From contig NZ_CP036289.1 of assembly GCF_007748115.1 (NCBI RefSeq), positions 186,001-250,000 on the forward strand: a stretch of 64,000 bases of DNA, read 5' to 3'. The notes beneath the pieces were generated by a model. The model was given only the letters and a program-made list of their open reading frames with translations. It searched no databases and was not told the origin of the DNA. How positions within the stretch are numbered: position 1 is the first letter of the stretch; every line of letters begins with the position of its first letter. Position numbers and translations under genes: made by a program. Shown here piece after piece: positions 43,470 to 55,283 of this stretch. Origin of the DNA: Bremerella volcania (GTDB lineage Bacteria; Planctomycetota; Planctomycetia; Pirellulales; Pirellulaceae).

Positions 43470-44354
43470 ATGCACGAAACCGAAGGTGTTCCGTCGCGTC
43501 GTTCGTTTTTCCAACTGAGGATCAGTAGTGCCCTCTTTTTGCTGCTGCTGATCGGCCTGGGCTTGGGGTGGTGGTCGGACCATACGCGTTTGTCGCAGCA
43601 GTTGGCGAAGTCGGAGCTCGAGCGCGACATCAAAGCGAGTCAAATCACGCTCTTGAACTCGTACAGTGTGAACCCGTTCGGCAGCACACCGAATGTATTT
43701 CTAACGCGGAGCAGGCGAACCTTTTCGTTCACCGCGAAATCGCCGGAGCATTTCATTGAACTCATCCGCGATGTGCGAACCGACCTCAATGCAGGCGATT
43801 GGGCAGAGGCCTTACAGAAAGCGGGGGATGACTATGACGCGACCGTCGAGAAGCTCATTCAACTCCTGTCAGATCCCGAGGATCGGATTCGCCGGAATGC
43901 GTGCATCGTGCTTGCGGGGCAGTACGACAACCAGATTCGCGAGAAGATGCAAAAGCATCACCCCGAGCTGGTCAGAAAGCTGTTAGACATCATCAAGCTG
44001 GGTACTCCCACCGATTCGGACACCCTCGATGCGATTAAATTATTGGGAATGATCGGGCCAGATGCCGAGAGTGCGGTGGGGGCATTGGCGATCATCTCGC
44101 ACGATGAAAAGCACCCGCAAGCAGTCTTCGCCACCATCGCAATTGGAAACATTCGATCTGGTTCCGATCCCGGGCCCAGACTGATCGAGCTGCTCAGCGC
44201 GGGTAACCCCGCTCAAGACGCCGCAGTAATAGCCCTTCTCGATATTCGCCCGGCAGACGAAGTGCGAGTCCTGTTAGAGGAACTCTATTACACCAGGCAG
44301 AAGGATGCCGATAAAATCGCGATTGCGGGTTTGATCTTGCGGGCCGGGCTTTAG
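43470..44354 (+). CDS. Membrane-anchored HEAT-like protein
   Basis: 294 aa, ATG at 43470. One transmembrane helix (about residues 18-35, ISSALFLLLLIGLGLGWW), a short coiled-coil (HTRLSQQLAKSELERDIKAS) and then alpha-helical repeats of HEAT type: IQLLSDPEDRIRRNACIVLAGQYD, LVRKLLDIIKLGTPTDSDTLDAIKLLGMIGPDAESAVGALAII, QAVFATIAIGNIRSGSDPGPRLIELLSAGNPAQDAAVIALLDI. No enzyme motif. Same design (TM, coiled coil, helical repeats) as the genes at 45378 and 46013 further on, suggesting related roles. Confidence 0.75.
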   Translation: MHETEGVPSRRSFFQLRISSALFLLLLIGLGLGWWSDHTRLSQQLAKSELERDIKASQITLLNSYSVNPFGSTPNVFLTRSRRTFSFTAKSPEHFIELIRDVRTDLNAGDWAEALQKAGDDYDATVEKLIQLLSDPEDRIRRNACIVLAGQYDNQIREKMQKHHPELVRKLLDIIKLGTPTDSDTLDAIKLLGMIGPDAESAVGALAIISHDEKHPQAVFATIAIGNIRSGSDPGPRLIELLSAGNPAQDAAVIALLDIRPADEVRVLLEELYYTRQKDADKIAIAGLILRAGL

Positions 44355-44701
44355 AGCGGCTTCCCATCTCAAGAAATAACTCGACCGCAGCCATCATCGA
44401 ATCAACCCCCGATGATTCGACGTGGCCACGGTCGATGCCTTCCATCTGCCTGAGTATCTCCCCCAAGACCCAGGCAAATTGTCGATCGTTCGGTACCTTG
44501 GATCTTACCGACCGATCCTCCCCTCGTTGTATCGTCTCGCGGCCGCGAGTAAGTGACCCGTTTCCCCGTCGAGCCAAGCAGGTTATCTGGATATCTCCAC
44601 CCTGGTTGCTTCGAATCGGTGAAAAATGTGGAAAGAAGCTGTCTTGGCCATTAAAACTAGTACGAACATCCCCCCTCAGAACTCGTTAGGAACTTCCGGA
44701 A
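44355..44701. other. Intergenic stretch, no supported gene
   Basis: 346 bp. A minus-strand frame (44194-44577) and a plus-strand frame (44435-44689) exist but contradict each other and match no family. I see no hairpin with a T-run. Confidence 0.45.
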
Positions 44702-45349
44702 GTGGCCACGATTTCGACCCAGGATCTATCGCAGCTGCCAGGCGTGGCGAAGCTTGAAGCCCTGCTTCAATCGTTGGCCATGCTCGAGGCCATCCTGTGC
44801 CCCGAGTGGGAATACCGCTACTACTCGTTCAACGCCAAGTGGGGAAAAGGAGAGCGGATGGGATCGATGCGAAATGGAAGCGGCGACGAATTCTTTGCCT
44901 TGTTCAACAAATACGGTTGCTTCCTGAAAGGATATGAGCACGAGTGCCAGTTTGCGAAGCGGCCCGAGCTTGGCAGTCAGCTCTACGAAGGCGTACCGCA
45001 GCCGTTGAAAGGAGGCGTGACCGAGCCTGCGTTCTCTCCGGAGAACGTCACGTTCTGCCTCTGGCGGGCCGCGGATGGTTCGCACTGGGAACATGCCGAC
45101 TTCAAGCTTCCCAAGGGAAAAGACCCGGACGGATCGGCGTACCTTCTGTCGCATCTGGACGGCAACCCGGAAACGTATTGCCAGTTCGCCGAAGAGTACT
45201 ACGAGGTGGAGGTCGATCCGGAGATCGTAGCGGCAATCTACGAGCATCAGCCCCTGACCAAGCCAATGGCGACCGGCTTGAATGCTGACGCCGATTGGAA
45301 AGACATCAAGGCGGATGCGAAGAGATCGCTTACCCGCTGTAGGGCTTGA
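44702..45349 (+). CDS. Hypothetical cytoplasmic protein
   Basis: 215 aa from GTG at 44702. No signal or TM helix. Aromatic/charged: LCPEWEYRYYSFNAKWGKGERMGSMRNGSGDEFFALFNKYGCFLKGYEHEC (about 31-82), FCLWRAADGSHWEHADFKLPKGKDPDGSAYLLSHLDGNPETYCQFAEEYYEVEVD. The pattern is reminiscent of immunity/SMI1-like or bacterial hypothetical proteins found next to toxins, but nothing identifies it. Next gene starts 28 bp after. Confidence 0.72.
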   Translation: MATISTQDLSQLPGVAKLEALLQSLAMLEAILCPEWEYRYYSFNAKWGKGERMGSMRNGSGDEFFALFNKYGCFLKGYEHECQFAKRPELGSQLYEGVPQPLKGGVTEPAFSPENVTFCLWRAADGSHWEHADFKLPKGKDPDGSAYLLSHLDGNPETYCQFAEEYYEVEVDPEIVAAIYEHQPLTKPMATGLNADADWKDIKADAKRSLTRCRA

Positions 45350-45377
45350 CGCGTTTTCAATCGGCAATGGAAATGGA

Positions 45378-46016
45378 ATGAGTGAGATCGAACAGGACGA
45401 ATCACGACAGCCCGCCAAGCGAGCCCAGTTTCCGCTTTGGTTTTTGTTGTTCGTCCTACCCACAATTGCCGGTCTGGGGATTGCGATCTACACGAATTGG
45501 CACGAACAGGCCAGAACGCGGGCGGACCTCATCGCTCAAAGGGCTGTCCTGCTCGAAAGGGTCGCGACGCTGGAATCGGAGATTGCGTTGGTCGAGCAGA
45601 TTAGCCGCCAGATTCAACAGCGTGCCGACCGCTGGAAATCAACCGAAGCCGTGGTCGATTACCTTACGCGATATAATCAACTAGAAGGACGCTCAGGCGA
45701 CGAAAGCATTTCTGCATGGGACGAGTCGCGTTGTTTCTTTGTGCAGGCAGACGAGCAGAAACTCCATCGCCTGATGAAACGGATCCAGGAAGAATATCCC
45801 AAAGGTGACGTCAGCAACCAGTTCCTGCTGTTGGACTTCGCAGTGCGTATTCCCCAGTTCTCGCCTGACTATACGGCTGCATTGGCCGAAGATGCACGGC
45901 AACTGGCGGAAATGGTCCCGAGTGATGGGGATCCGCTTCTCAAAAAACAATCGATACGGCTTCGCGAGGCGTTTGGCCTCCCGGTTTCGCCCGTCGAGTA
46001 TGGGGACGCGCCATGA
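45378..46016 (+). CDS. TM plus coiled-coil protein
   Basis: 212 aa from ATG at 45378 (frame also open to 45282). One TM helix about residues 22-42 (PLWFLLFVLPTIAGLGIAIY), then a long coiled coil (ARTRADLIAQRAVLLERVATLESEIALVEQISRQIQQRADRW). C-terminal part is helical and of unknown fold. Translationally coupled to the next gene: its TGA overlaps the next ATG (ATGA at 46013). Confidence 0.72.
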   Translation: MSEIEQDESRQPAKRAQFPLWFLLFVLPTIAGLGIAIYTNWHEQARTRADLIAQRAVLLERVATLESEIALVEQISRQIQQRADRWKSTEAVVDYLTRYNQLEGRSGDESISAWDESRCFFVQADEQKLHRLMKRIQEEYPKGDVSNQFLLLDFAVRIPQFSPDYTAALAEDARQLAEMVPSDGDPLLKKQSIRLREAFGLPVSPVEYGDAP

Positions 46017-46855
46017 GCGGTTCTCCCGCGAATAATACGTATCTATGGCTGGGCGGTATATCGGCCGTCATCATCGTAGCGCTGGCAGGCGTACTGTTCG
46101 GCCAAATGCGTTTCATCGCTCAGCAGAACCATCAGCTGATGATTGAGAATCAACGGATTGAAATTCAACTCGACCAGCTTAAAACGCGTTTCGACATGCA
46201 TGGTGCCCAAGTCGTCGCGAAGCTCGATTCGGGGCTGCCGTTGGTATCGGCGGCTGATTACCGCACGCTCAACATCCAGGACGAACTCAAGGGGCCGATC
46301 ATGGGTGCCCTCATCCGTCAATTGAAGGACGATCGCTTCTTCGTCAAGTTGAACGGGCTCACCGGACTGGCCGCTATGGCGCCAGATCTAGGGCGTCGTG
46401 AAATCTTCGCACCGATGGTCGTACCCGCCGTGATTCCCACACTGAAAGACGAGCGGCTGCGCGTCTGGGGGATGAGCGTGCTCAACCAATACCAGCGCCA
46501 TGCCGCGGCCGCGGCACCCATGGTTTTGGAAACGTGTGACGCCACGCGTTGGATCCGTGTTACGTCTTCCATCAAAGATGCGCGGATCATGGACCCTCAA
46601 TGCGACTACATGCCCCTTTTAATTCGACACATCGAACAAAGTGAAGACGACTGGAAAATCACCCTCGTCCGCTTGCAGCACGGCTTCACGGACGAGGAAG
46701 TATTGCAGGCCTATGAAGGGGCGCTGGAACAAGCGTCAAATGAGAAGCTGAAACGTCGCTATTCCGGCATCGTGCGTTACTTGAAGAACCAGCCGCCAAC
46801 AGGTTCCGCTCCGCCACCACCACGCAGTGTTGAATCGTATATTGAAGAAGATTGA
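46013..46855 (+). CDS. TM plus HEAT-like protein
   Basis: 280 aa, ATG at 46013, overlapping the previous stop by four bases. TM helix about residues 11-31 (LWLGGISAVIIVALAGVLFG), coiled coil (IENQRIEIQLDQLKTRF), then HEAT-like repeats (GPIMGALIRQLKDDRFFVKLNGLTGLAAMAPDL, MVVPAVIPTLKDERLRVWGMSVLNQYQ, VLQAYEGALEQASNEKLKRRYSGIVRYL) and a Pro-rich tail. Together with the preceding gene, a coupled membrane pair. Confidence 0.75.
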   Translation: MSGSPANNTYLWLGGISAVIIVALAGVLFGQMRFIAQQNHQLMIENQRIEIQLDQLKTRFDMHGAQVVAKLDSGLPLVSAADYRTLNIQDELKGPIMGALIRQLKDDRFFVKLNGLTGLAAMAPDLGRREIFAPMVVPAVIPTLKDERLRVWGMSVLNQYQRHAAAAAPMVLETCDATRWIRVTSSIKDARIMDPQCDYMPLLIRHIEQSEDDWKITLVRLQHGFTDEEVLQAYEGALEQASNEKLKRRYSGIVRYLKNQPPTGSAPPPPRSVESYIEED

Positions 46856-47225
46856 CGACGCCCTGCCCGTCGACTCTGATGTGAATTCGCTCTAAGTCAA
46901 CAGGCGAATTGACCATTCGTTAGAGGTCATTTCGCGTGGCTTTCCAGCTCAGCTTTGTAGTGGTTACTCGGCACAAAATAATCGCTTCGTAAGCCGCTGT
47001 CTGGCAACCACTTAGCTCTTCCGTTAATTGGCTTCCCCCTAGTAGTTCCGCGCCCTCAAATTTGGTACATTACGGTGTGCATTTTGGAAGGCTTTTCTCC
47101 GCTGGGGAAACGTGGTTTTTCTCGGTGTTTTTGCCCTTTTTCAGCACACTTGCAACCTCGCAGATTGACGGTCGCGCCGGGCCCTTTTTCCCGCCGCGCA
47201 GGATAACCTCCGAAAGGACGCTCAC
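46856..47225. other. Upstream region of gyrA
   Basis: 370 bp, no open frame of merit. Only loosely promoter-like AT stretches; no strong hexamer pair or repeat seen. Near the gyrA start, GAAAGGACG gives a fair ribosome site. Confidence 0.4.
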
Positions 47226-50027
47226 TTGGCAACGGACGGTAATAACCCCAACGGTAATGGTAGTGATGGCGGGTCGCCGGAAGACCCCACAAAACTGTTC
47301 ACAATGTCGATTGAGGACGAGCTCAAGGAGAGCTACCTCACCTACGCGATGAGCGTCATCGTCAGCCGCGCCTTGCCGGATGTTCGCGACGGGCTGAAGC
47401 CTTCGCAGCGGCGCATTCTGGTGGCGATGAACGACCTGAACCTCACTCCGGGGGCATCGCGGGTCAAATGCGCCAAGATCAGTGGTGACACTTCGGGTAA
47501 CTACCACCCGCACGGTGAATCGGTCATCTATCCGACCCTCGTTCGTATGGCCCAGGACTGGAACATGCGTTACGTGCTGGTCGACAAGCAGGGGAACTTC
47601 GGTTCGATTGCCGGTCTGCCTCCGGCGGCCATGCGATATACCGAAGCCCGCATGTCGAACTTTGCCAATCTTCTGCTGGAAGACCTGAAGCTCGACACGG
47701 TCGACTTCGTGCCGACCTACGACGAAGCTCGTACCGAGCCAACCGTCTTGCCGAGCAAGTTCCCGAACCTGCTGGTCAACGGGGCTAATGGGATCGCGGT
47801 CGGTATGGCGACCTCGATTCCGCCCAATAACCTGCGCGAGATCTGCCGAGCCGTCATCCAGTTGATCGACGACCCAGGCACGACGATCGACGAGATTCTC
47901 AACATCGTTCAAGGGCCTGACTTCCCGACCGGCGGCATCATCTGTGGCCGGGCAGCGATTCGCCAAGGCTACAAGACCGGGCGCAGCACGATCGTCGTTC
48001 GTTCGCACACGACGATCGAACATGCCAAGAGCGGCGCAAAGATCATCATTCACGACATCCCTTACCAGCAGACGCGCGACCGCGTCGAAGAAAAGATCGC
48101 TTCGCTGGTCAACGAAGGACGCATCCAGGGAATTCGCTCGGTCAGCAACCTTTCCGACCTGCAAGAGCCAGTGCGGATCGTCATCGAGCTGAAGCGGGAC
48201 GCCGATCCCGATATCGTCCTGAATCAGCTCTATCAATTCTCGCCGATTCAGGACTCGTTCTCGATCATCCTGTTGGCATTGGTCGACGGCAAGCCGCGAA
48301 CGATGTCGATCAAGGAAATGCTGGAGGAATTCATCCGCCACCGCGTGACGGTCATTCGCCGCCGCACACAATTCCTGTTGGCCAAGGCACGGCAGCGCAA
48401 GCACACCATCGAAGGTTTGCTGCTGGCTCTGGCCGACATCGACGAAATCATTCGCATCATTCGTTCGTCCAGCACTCAGGCCGAAGCGAAGCAGCGTTTG
48501 ATGGGAGTCGAATGCCCCGCCTCAATGATGGCCCGGGCACTCGGTGAGAAAGGTTTCGCTCAGTTCCAGATGGAACGTGGCGAATCGGACGTCTACTTCC
48601 TGACCTCGGTCCAAACCGACGCGATCCTGCGAATGACGCTGGGTCAGTTGGTGAACCTGGAACAGGAAAAACTGGCCGGCGAACACGCCAAGCTGCTGGA
48701 AGAAATCGCCGAGTATCTGCGTATCTTGTCGGACGAAGCCAACATCCTGGCCATCATCCGCGAGCAGATGGAAGAGATCGACCGTCGCTTTGGGGACGAT
48801 CGTCGCACCGAGATCTCGCACGAAGAGATCGGCAACATCGATCTGGAAGACCTCATCGAAGAAGAAACGATGGTGGTCTCGATCAGCACCAAGGGCTACA
48901 TCAAACGAACTCCGGCCAGCATCTACAAGGCCCAACGTCGCGGCGGCAAAGGGATCAAGGGTGCCAAGAGCGAAGAGGAAGATCCAATTCGCCACCTGTT
49001 CGTCGCCTCGACCCACGCCTACGTGCTCTTCTTCACCACGAAGGGGAAAGTGCTGTGGCAGAAGGTGTACGACCTGCCGAACCTCAGCCGCGAAAGCCGC
49101 GGCCGCGCCGTGGTCAACCTGCTTCAGTTGGAAGAGGGCGAACACATCGCCGACTGCCGTGCCGTGCGTGACTTCGACATGCCTGACCACTGCCTGGTGA
49201 TGGCTACCCGCAAGGGACTGGTCAAGAAGACCTTGCTCGAAGCATACAGCCGCCCGAAGAAGAATGGCATCATCGCGATCAAGCTGAAAGAAGACGACGA
49301 ATTGATCGACGTCGCCATCACCAAACCGGGCGACGAGCTGGTCCTTTCCACCGAGAAGGGGATGGCCATCCGTTTCCGCGAGAGCGATGCCCGAGCCATG
49401 GGGCGTAACTCAAGCGGCGTGAAGGGCATCAACCTTTCCAAAGGGGACAGCCTGGTCGGGATGGTCGTAGCCGACCCAGACGCTCAATTGCTGACCGTTT
49501 GCGAACACGGCTACGGTAAGCGGACCAACTTCGGCCCTGGTCTGGCGGTCGAAGACGAAGGTAGCGACGCCGACGCCGATGCGGATGATAACGGATCGGA
49601 AGAAGAATCGACTTCCAGCAGCGCTCGTTACCGTACGCAGAAGCGTGGTGGTAAGGGGCTGCGAGACATCAAGACGACCGCCCGTAATGGCAAGGTCGTG
49701 GCGGTCGCTCGCGTCGATGATTCCGATGAAGTGTTGATGATGACCGCTCGCGGTAAGATCCAGCGTATTTCCGCCGCCGAGATCAGCATGGTCGGCCGCA
49801 ACACGCAAGGCGTTCGCATCATGTCGATGGACGAAGGAGACAGCCTGGCCGCCGTCGTGCGTGTTCCGAAAGAAGATACGGACGACGAAGTGGATGAAAT
49901 CGCAGCTCCGGCATCGCCAGCCCCTGAGGACGTTCCTCAGGCAAGTGAACAGCCCGCCGCCGAAGAATCGACCGACGAAGACCCTGCTTCCCAAGACTCA
50001 GCTTCCGAAGAGAGTGGCGAGGAGTAA
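47226..50027 (+). CDS. gyrA: DNA gyrase subunit A
   Basis: 933 aa from TTG at 47226; AAAGGA about 8 nt upstream. Breakage-reunion domain with catalytic Tyr138 ([11 protein letters not shown]) and Arg before it, [17 protein letters not shown] quinolone region (Ser at the E. coli S83 position; Pro at the D87 position). CTD beta-pinwheel has the GyrA box QRRGGKG (about 580) that defines gyrase over topoisomerase IV. Between pinwheel blades there is an acidic low-complexity insertion ([21 protein letters not shown], about 780-800) followed by a second box-like QKRGGKG. Acidic C-terminal tail. GyrB not here. Gmd starts 6 bp later. Confidence 0.95.
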   Translation: MATDGNNPNGNGSDGGSPEDPTKLFTMSIEDELKESYLTYAMSVIVSRALPDVRDGLKPSQRRILVAMNDLNLTPGASRVKCAKISGDTSGNYHPHGESVIYPTLVRMAQDWNMRYVLVDKQGNFGSIAGLPPAAMRYTEARMSNFANLLLEDLKLDTVDFVPTYDEARTEPTVLPSKFPNLLVNGANGIAVGMATSIPPNNLREICRAVIQLIDDPGTTIDEILNIVQGPDFPTGGIICGRAAIRQGYKTGRSTIVVRSHTTIEHAKSGAKIIIHDIPYQQTRDRVEEKIASLVNEGRIQGIRSVSNLSDLQEPVRIVIELKRDADPDIVLNQLYQFSPIQDSFSIILLALVDGKPRTMSIKEMLEEFIRHRVTVIRRRTQFLLAKARQRKHTIEGLLLALADIDEIIRIIRSSSTQAEAKQRLMGVECPASMMARALGEKGFAQFQMERGESDVYFLTSVQTDAILRMTLGQLVNLEQEKLAGEHAKLLEEIAEYLRILSDEANILAIIREQMEEIDRRFGDDRRTEISHEEIGNIDLEDLIEEETMVVSISTKGYIKRTPASIYKAQRRGGKGIKGAKSEEEDPIRHLFVASTHAYVLFFTTKGKVLWQKVYDLPNLSRESRGRAVVNLLQLEEGEHIADCRAVRDFDMPDHCLVMATRKGLVKKTLLEAYSRPKKNGIIAIKLKEDDELIDVAITKPGDELVLSTEKGMAIRFRESDARAMGRNSSGVKGINLSKGDSLVGMVVADPDAQLLTVCEHGYGKRTNFGPGLAVEDEGSDADADADDNGSEEESTSSSARYRTQKRGGKGLRDIKTTARNGKVVAVARVDDSDEVLMMTARGKIQRISAAEISMVGRNTQGVRIMSMDEGDSLAAVVRVPKEDTDDEVDEIAAPASPAPEDVPQASEQPAAEESTDEDPASQDSASEESGEE

Positions 50028-51919
<1,892 letters not shown>

Positions 51920-51954
51920 TCAGCGGAGGCTGTGGATAATTCGCGCTACCATGG

Positions 51955-52719
51955 CTATCCAGTCGGCCAATACGCATCAACGTATTTGTGATCCTCATCA
52001 CGGGTCAGGTGCTTCTCTAGACTCACAAACCCAATCTCGCGGAGCAGGTCGTGCACTTCGTTCATAAGATCCAGCGCGTTGACTGTTTCGAGAATAAGTA
52101 GACCGCGTGGGGCAAGCATTTCGTAAAAGCGCCGGATCGAGTCGCGCCAGTATGGCTTCTTCGACCTTCTCAAACTATTCCGGCAGTAAATGAAATCGAA
52201 CGGGCCTGTACATGCAGACCGGTCGAGCCAATCCGCATGGATAAAAGAAACGGATCCGCCGACGCCCTTGAGATTTTGAAGACTCTCAAGTGATTTCTTT
52301 GGATCGTCAATCAGCGTGTAAGAGCCACGGTAGTCGCGGGATGGTTCCCAGTTGCGGATACATTGCGCGAGTTCCTCGTCGGATGGATTCTGCTTCGCGG
52401 AGATTTGAATGGCTTGCTCACACGTATCCAACGCCACGACGTGAAATCCCCAAGCTTTCAAGACGTAGGGCAGGGCGCTGATTCCACAGCCAGCATCCAG
52501 GAATCTGATTTCGTCTTTACCATCCCGGACCGGAAGCTTGCCAATCCGCGAAAGCGTATATATTAAGCGATCGCAGTCCCGCCATACCACGAGCTTTCGC
52601 CGTATCGGGTCTTGCCGGTCCGCTAACAGGTCGCGGTAGTAGTCCGACCAATAACCAGGCTGATTCCATTGATCGATGGAGTCACAATTCCACGGGGACC
52701 CTTTGAACTGTTCGGTCAT
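51955..52719 (-). CDS. SAM-dependent methyltransferase
   Basis: 254 aa, ATG at 52719. Motif I EIRFLDAGCGISALPYVLKAWGFHVVALD, motif III FDFIYCRNSLRRS, motif IV APRGLLILETVNALD. N-terminus DSIDQWNQPGYWSDYYRDLL is an added helix. Substrate unknown. Convergent with the reductase gene, 35 bp apart. Confidence 0.85.
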   Translation of the reverse strand: MTEQFKGSPWNCDSIDQWNQPGYWSDYYRDLLADRQDPIRRKLVVWRDCDRLIYTLSRIGKLPVRDGKDEIRFLDAGCGISALPYVLKAWGFHVVALDTCEQAIQISAKQNPSDEELAQCIRNWEPSRDYRGSYTLIDDPKKSLESLQNLKGVGGSVSFIHADWLDRSACTGPFDFIYCRNSLRRSKKPYWRDSIRRFYEMLAPRGLLILETVNALDLMNEVHDLLREIGFVSLEKHLTRDEDHKYVDAYWPTG

Positions 52720-52803
52720 GGATCATTGTGCTTCTGTGGTTAGATGACATTGGCAATCGAGCCATAGCCATCTGGAGATGGGATAGAGTGTATTCTTGGC
52801 GGT

Positions 52804-53204
52804 TCATTCCGGCGGTAAAAGATTATAGAGTATCGAACCTGAGAAAGCGAGTTCCGACTTGACAGCATCGAAACTGGCAGCAATTTCATCACGTGTCTCA
52901 AATCCAAATTTCTGGAGAGTTGCTCCCACGAACGTTAGCAATCGAGATTGGTCGAACCCGTCAATCTGGCCATTCTCGCCGAAGTCAAAGTCACCCTCCG
53001 TCCTTTCTCAGAGCGGACGGTGCATCCAACACCGTGACAGAAATAGTCGCGGCCGTCAGGTAGCTTTCCCGTTTGGGGAAATCCGTCGGGTGGCCAATCG
53101 TAATCACGAGTTGGAAGAGTCGCACCTGCATCGGCCAGCGCATGAACGCAGTCAGCAACCGCTGTTTGATACGACGCAATCAGATTGGCCAGACGTGAAT
53201 CCAT
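52804..53204 (-). pseudogene. Frameshifted DUF6896-like gene
   Basis: The minus frame from ATG 53204 gives MDSRLANLIASYQTAVADC...DYDWPPDGFPQTGKLPDGRDYFCHGVGCTVRSEKGR. Just after that (near 52990-52996) it enters a wrong frame. Reading one frame over continues naturally: DFDFGENGQIDGFDQSRLLTF, then GATLQKFGFETRDEIAAS, then SILYNLLPPE with TGA at 52804-52806. Restoring a single G (GTGGAC instead of GTGAC) rejoins both halves, about 133 aa. YFCHGxGC and DFDFGxxGxIDGFD are the DUF6896 signature. Immunity-like small family. Either decay or a sequencing indel. Confidence 0.8.
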
Positions 53205-53373
53205 GCGTTGCCACCTAAACTGATGCCAGCGAGTGAGAAGGCGAGCAGAGGTTTTGTCACTGCGAGCAGCCAGCGCTCTGGCGTTTGTTTCTAAAAGGAT
53301 ATGCGAACTGCGAGCTGTGGGGAAGAAAAATGACACTAAGGCAACTTCCGTGCAAACCTCCGCGTCCGCGCTG

Positions 53374-54150
53374 CTACTGGTTTTGTGCTGCCAGCGCCAC
53401 ACCACGCATCACCAGGTAATCGACCGTTTCGATATCCAGGTCCATCCACGGGGCCAGGTAATTCACATCACCGCCGCTGAAGAAGATTTGCGGAGGCTCG
53501 TCCGAGTTCAGCTGATCGGAGACGCGGCGGATGGTTTCTCGGACGGCGCCGACCGAGCCCCAGAAGAGTCCGCTTTGCATGGCCTGGGTTGTATCGGTAC
53601 CGATCGCAACCGGCTGGTTTTCCAGGTCGACTGTTATTTGCGGCAGCGCGTCGGTTTGCGAGGCCAGTGCTTTCGCGCTGGTCCGCATGCCAGGCAGAAT
53701 GGCACCGCCGACGAATGCTCCTTCGGCCGAGACTACATCGATGGTGATCGCCGTGCCGGCGTCGACTACGATTGCCGGTCGATCTTTCTGCCGCATATGA
53801 TTCGCGGCAACGGCCGCGGCAAGCCGATCCAAGCCGACTTTTTCCGGGGCGGGAATCGCAATCTCGATTGGCAGCTTCTGGTAATCGAAGGCAACGAACG
53901 AGCTGACGCGTGGCTCAATCTTCGAGAACGCTTCGAGCGAAGCGAGTGCCGAGCGATGCACGCTGACGGTGTACCAGGGAAGGGTGGCGTCGGTGAGCCA
54001 GTTACGCAGACCCTGGATATCAGACGAATAAGTCGAATACGAGAAGGTCGAGACCGGCGGCGTGACCTCTTCCGCACGGAAGTTTTCGAAGCGGGCAAAG
54101 TGTACCCGTGTGTTGCCAATGTCGACGGCGATGAGCGACTCAACCGGCAC
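53374..54150 (-). CDS. coaX: Type III pantothenate kinase
   Basis: 258 aa from GTG at 54150, which overlaps the obg stop (TAGTG); an open frame to 54324 would overlap obg. ASKHA fold: LIAVDIGNTRVHFARF (phosphate 1), PEKVGLDRLAAAVAAN, IVVDAGTAITIDVVSAEGAFVGGAILPGM (phosphate 2/adenosine), FFSGGDVNYLAPW. First step of CoA synthesis, Pan to 4'-phosphopantothenate; type III needs a monovalent cation. Co-transcribed with obg. Confidence 0.94.
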   Translation of the reverse strand: MPVESLIAVDIGNTRVHFARFENFRAEEVTPPVSTFSYSTYSSDIQGLRNWLTDATLPWYTVSVHRSALASLEAFSKIEPRVSSFVAFDYQKLPIEIAIPAPEKVGLDRLAAAVAANHMRQKDRPAIVVDAGTAITIDVVSAEGAFVGGAILPGMRTSAKALASQTDALPQITVDLENQPVAIGTDTTQAMQSGLFWGSVGAVRETIRRVSDQLNSDEPPQIFFSGGDVNYLAPWMDLDIETVDYLVMRGVALAAQNQ

Positions 54151-55160
54151 TAGGCGTCCTCCGTTTCGTTCTTGGCGGCCTCCAGTTGCTGGGCGACCTG
54201 CCGAATCATCTCGTTCAGTCCTTGGCCGGTGACCGCCGAAATCAGAAAGACATCGCGACCCAGTTCTTCTTGGAGTGTCGCCCGAAACTCTTCCGCACCA
54301 GGAAGCTCGGCCTTGGTGACGCACGTTACTTCCGGGCGGGCGGCAAGCTTGGGATTGTAGGCTTCCAGCTCTTTACGAATGGAATGGTAGTTCTCCAGCG
54401 GGTCGGTTCCATCGACCGGAGCTGGCTCGACAAGGTGAACCAGGAGGCCTGCCCGTTCGACGTGACGCAGGAACTCGTGCCCTAGCCCAACCCCTTCCGC
54501 GGCGCCTTCGATTAGACCGGGAATATCAGCCAGGATGAAACTGGTGTCCATGTCGATCTGCACCTGGCCAAGATTGGGGAACTTGGTGGTGAAGGGGTAG
54601 TCGGCAATTTCGGGGCGTGCACGGGAAAGCCGCGAAAGGAGCGTGCTTTTGCCGGCGTTTGGTTTACCGATAAGGCCCACGTCGGCGATCGACTTCAGCT
54701 CGAGTGTCAGCAGTCGCTTCTCGCCGGGATCGCCTGGCTGGCATTCTCTGGGGGCGCGATTGGTGCTTGATTTGAAGCTGAGATTGCCGCGTCCACCCTT
54801 GCCGCCGCGTGCGGCGATGAGTTGATCTCCGTCCTTGGCGAGATCTTTCAGCACGAAGTTTTCTTTGGCATCGATCACCACGGTCCCCGGAGGAACCTTG
54901 ATGACCATGTCTTCTCCTTTGCGACCGGTGCGGTTGGCGCCACTCCCGTGGCCGCCCCGTTTGCCGCGCCAATGATGTTGGTGGGCAAGTTGTACCAGGC
55001 TGTTCACGCCTTCTTCGGCAACGATGATGATGCTGCCGCCGTCGCCACCGTCACCGCCGTCGGGACCACCCTTGGGGATATATCGCTCGCGGCGGAAGCT
55101 GGAACAACCATTACCTCCAGCCCCGGCTTCGACTTGGATTTGTACCCGATCGACGAACAT
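54150..55160 (-). CDS. obg: Ribosome-assembly GTPase Obg/CgtA
   Basis: 336 aa, ATG at 55160. N-terminal glycine-rich Obg fold ([39 protein letters not shown], 5-43). G domain: G1 GKPNAGKST (about 167-175), G3 [10 protein letters not shown]4 position as TKAE ([11 protein letters not shown]) and G5 SAVTGQGL. No C-terminal OCT extension; the protein stops soon after the G domain. Binds the 50S precursor. Upstream: rpmA with a terminator-like hairpin between. Confidence 0.95.
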   Translation of the reverse strand: MFVDRVQIQVEAGAGGNGCSSFRRERYIPKGGPDGGDGGDGGSIIIVAEEGVNSLVQLAHQHHWRGKRGGHGSGANRTGRKGEDMVIKVPPGTVVIDAKENFVLKDLAKDGDQLIAARGGKGGRGNLSFKSSTNRAPRECQPGDPGEKRLLTLELKSIADVGLIGKPNAGKSTLLSRLSRARPEIADYPFTTKFPNLGQVQIDMDTSFILADIPGLIEGAAEGVGLGHEFLRHVERAGLLVHLVEPAPVDGTDPLENYHSIRKELEAYNPKLAARPEVTCVTKAELPGAEEFRATLQEELGRDVFLISAVTGQGLNEMIRQVAQQLEAAKNETEDA

Positions 55161-55188
55161 AGATGGATTTTCGTGCCTGGCGCTTTGC

Positions 55189-55223
55189 GAATAAAAATAG
55201 GGATGGCCGACTGACCATCCCTA
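55189..55223 (-). terminator. Terminator/attenuator between rpmA and obg
   Basis: Arms TAGGGATGG (55198-55206) and CCATCCCTA (55215-55223), perfect, 8-nt loop. On the minus strand the stem leads into TTTTTATTC. 38 bp before obg. Confidence 0.75.
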
Positions 55224-55283
55224 CTGTGTTTTCTCTTGTGCGAATCGTTCGCCTAAGCTTCCCAGCGGGGAAGGGCGAGCCGC

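Noticed and set aside
44194-44577. 127-aa minus frame between HEAT gene and 44702
   Set aside because: Overlaps the HEAT gene antisense, no family signature, and contradicts an equally long plus frame.
52935-53405. 156-aa minus-strand ORF as an intact gene
   Set aside because: Its first 67 codons precede the natural start, and the last part is out of frame with the conserved continuation; better described as the frameshifted gene 52804-53204.
53233-54153. 306-aa plus frame
   Set aside because: Antisense to coaX, which has all kinase motifs.
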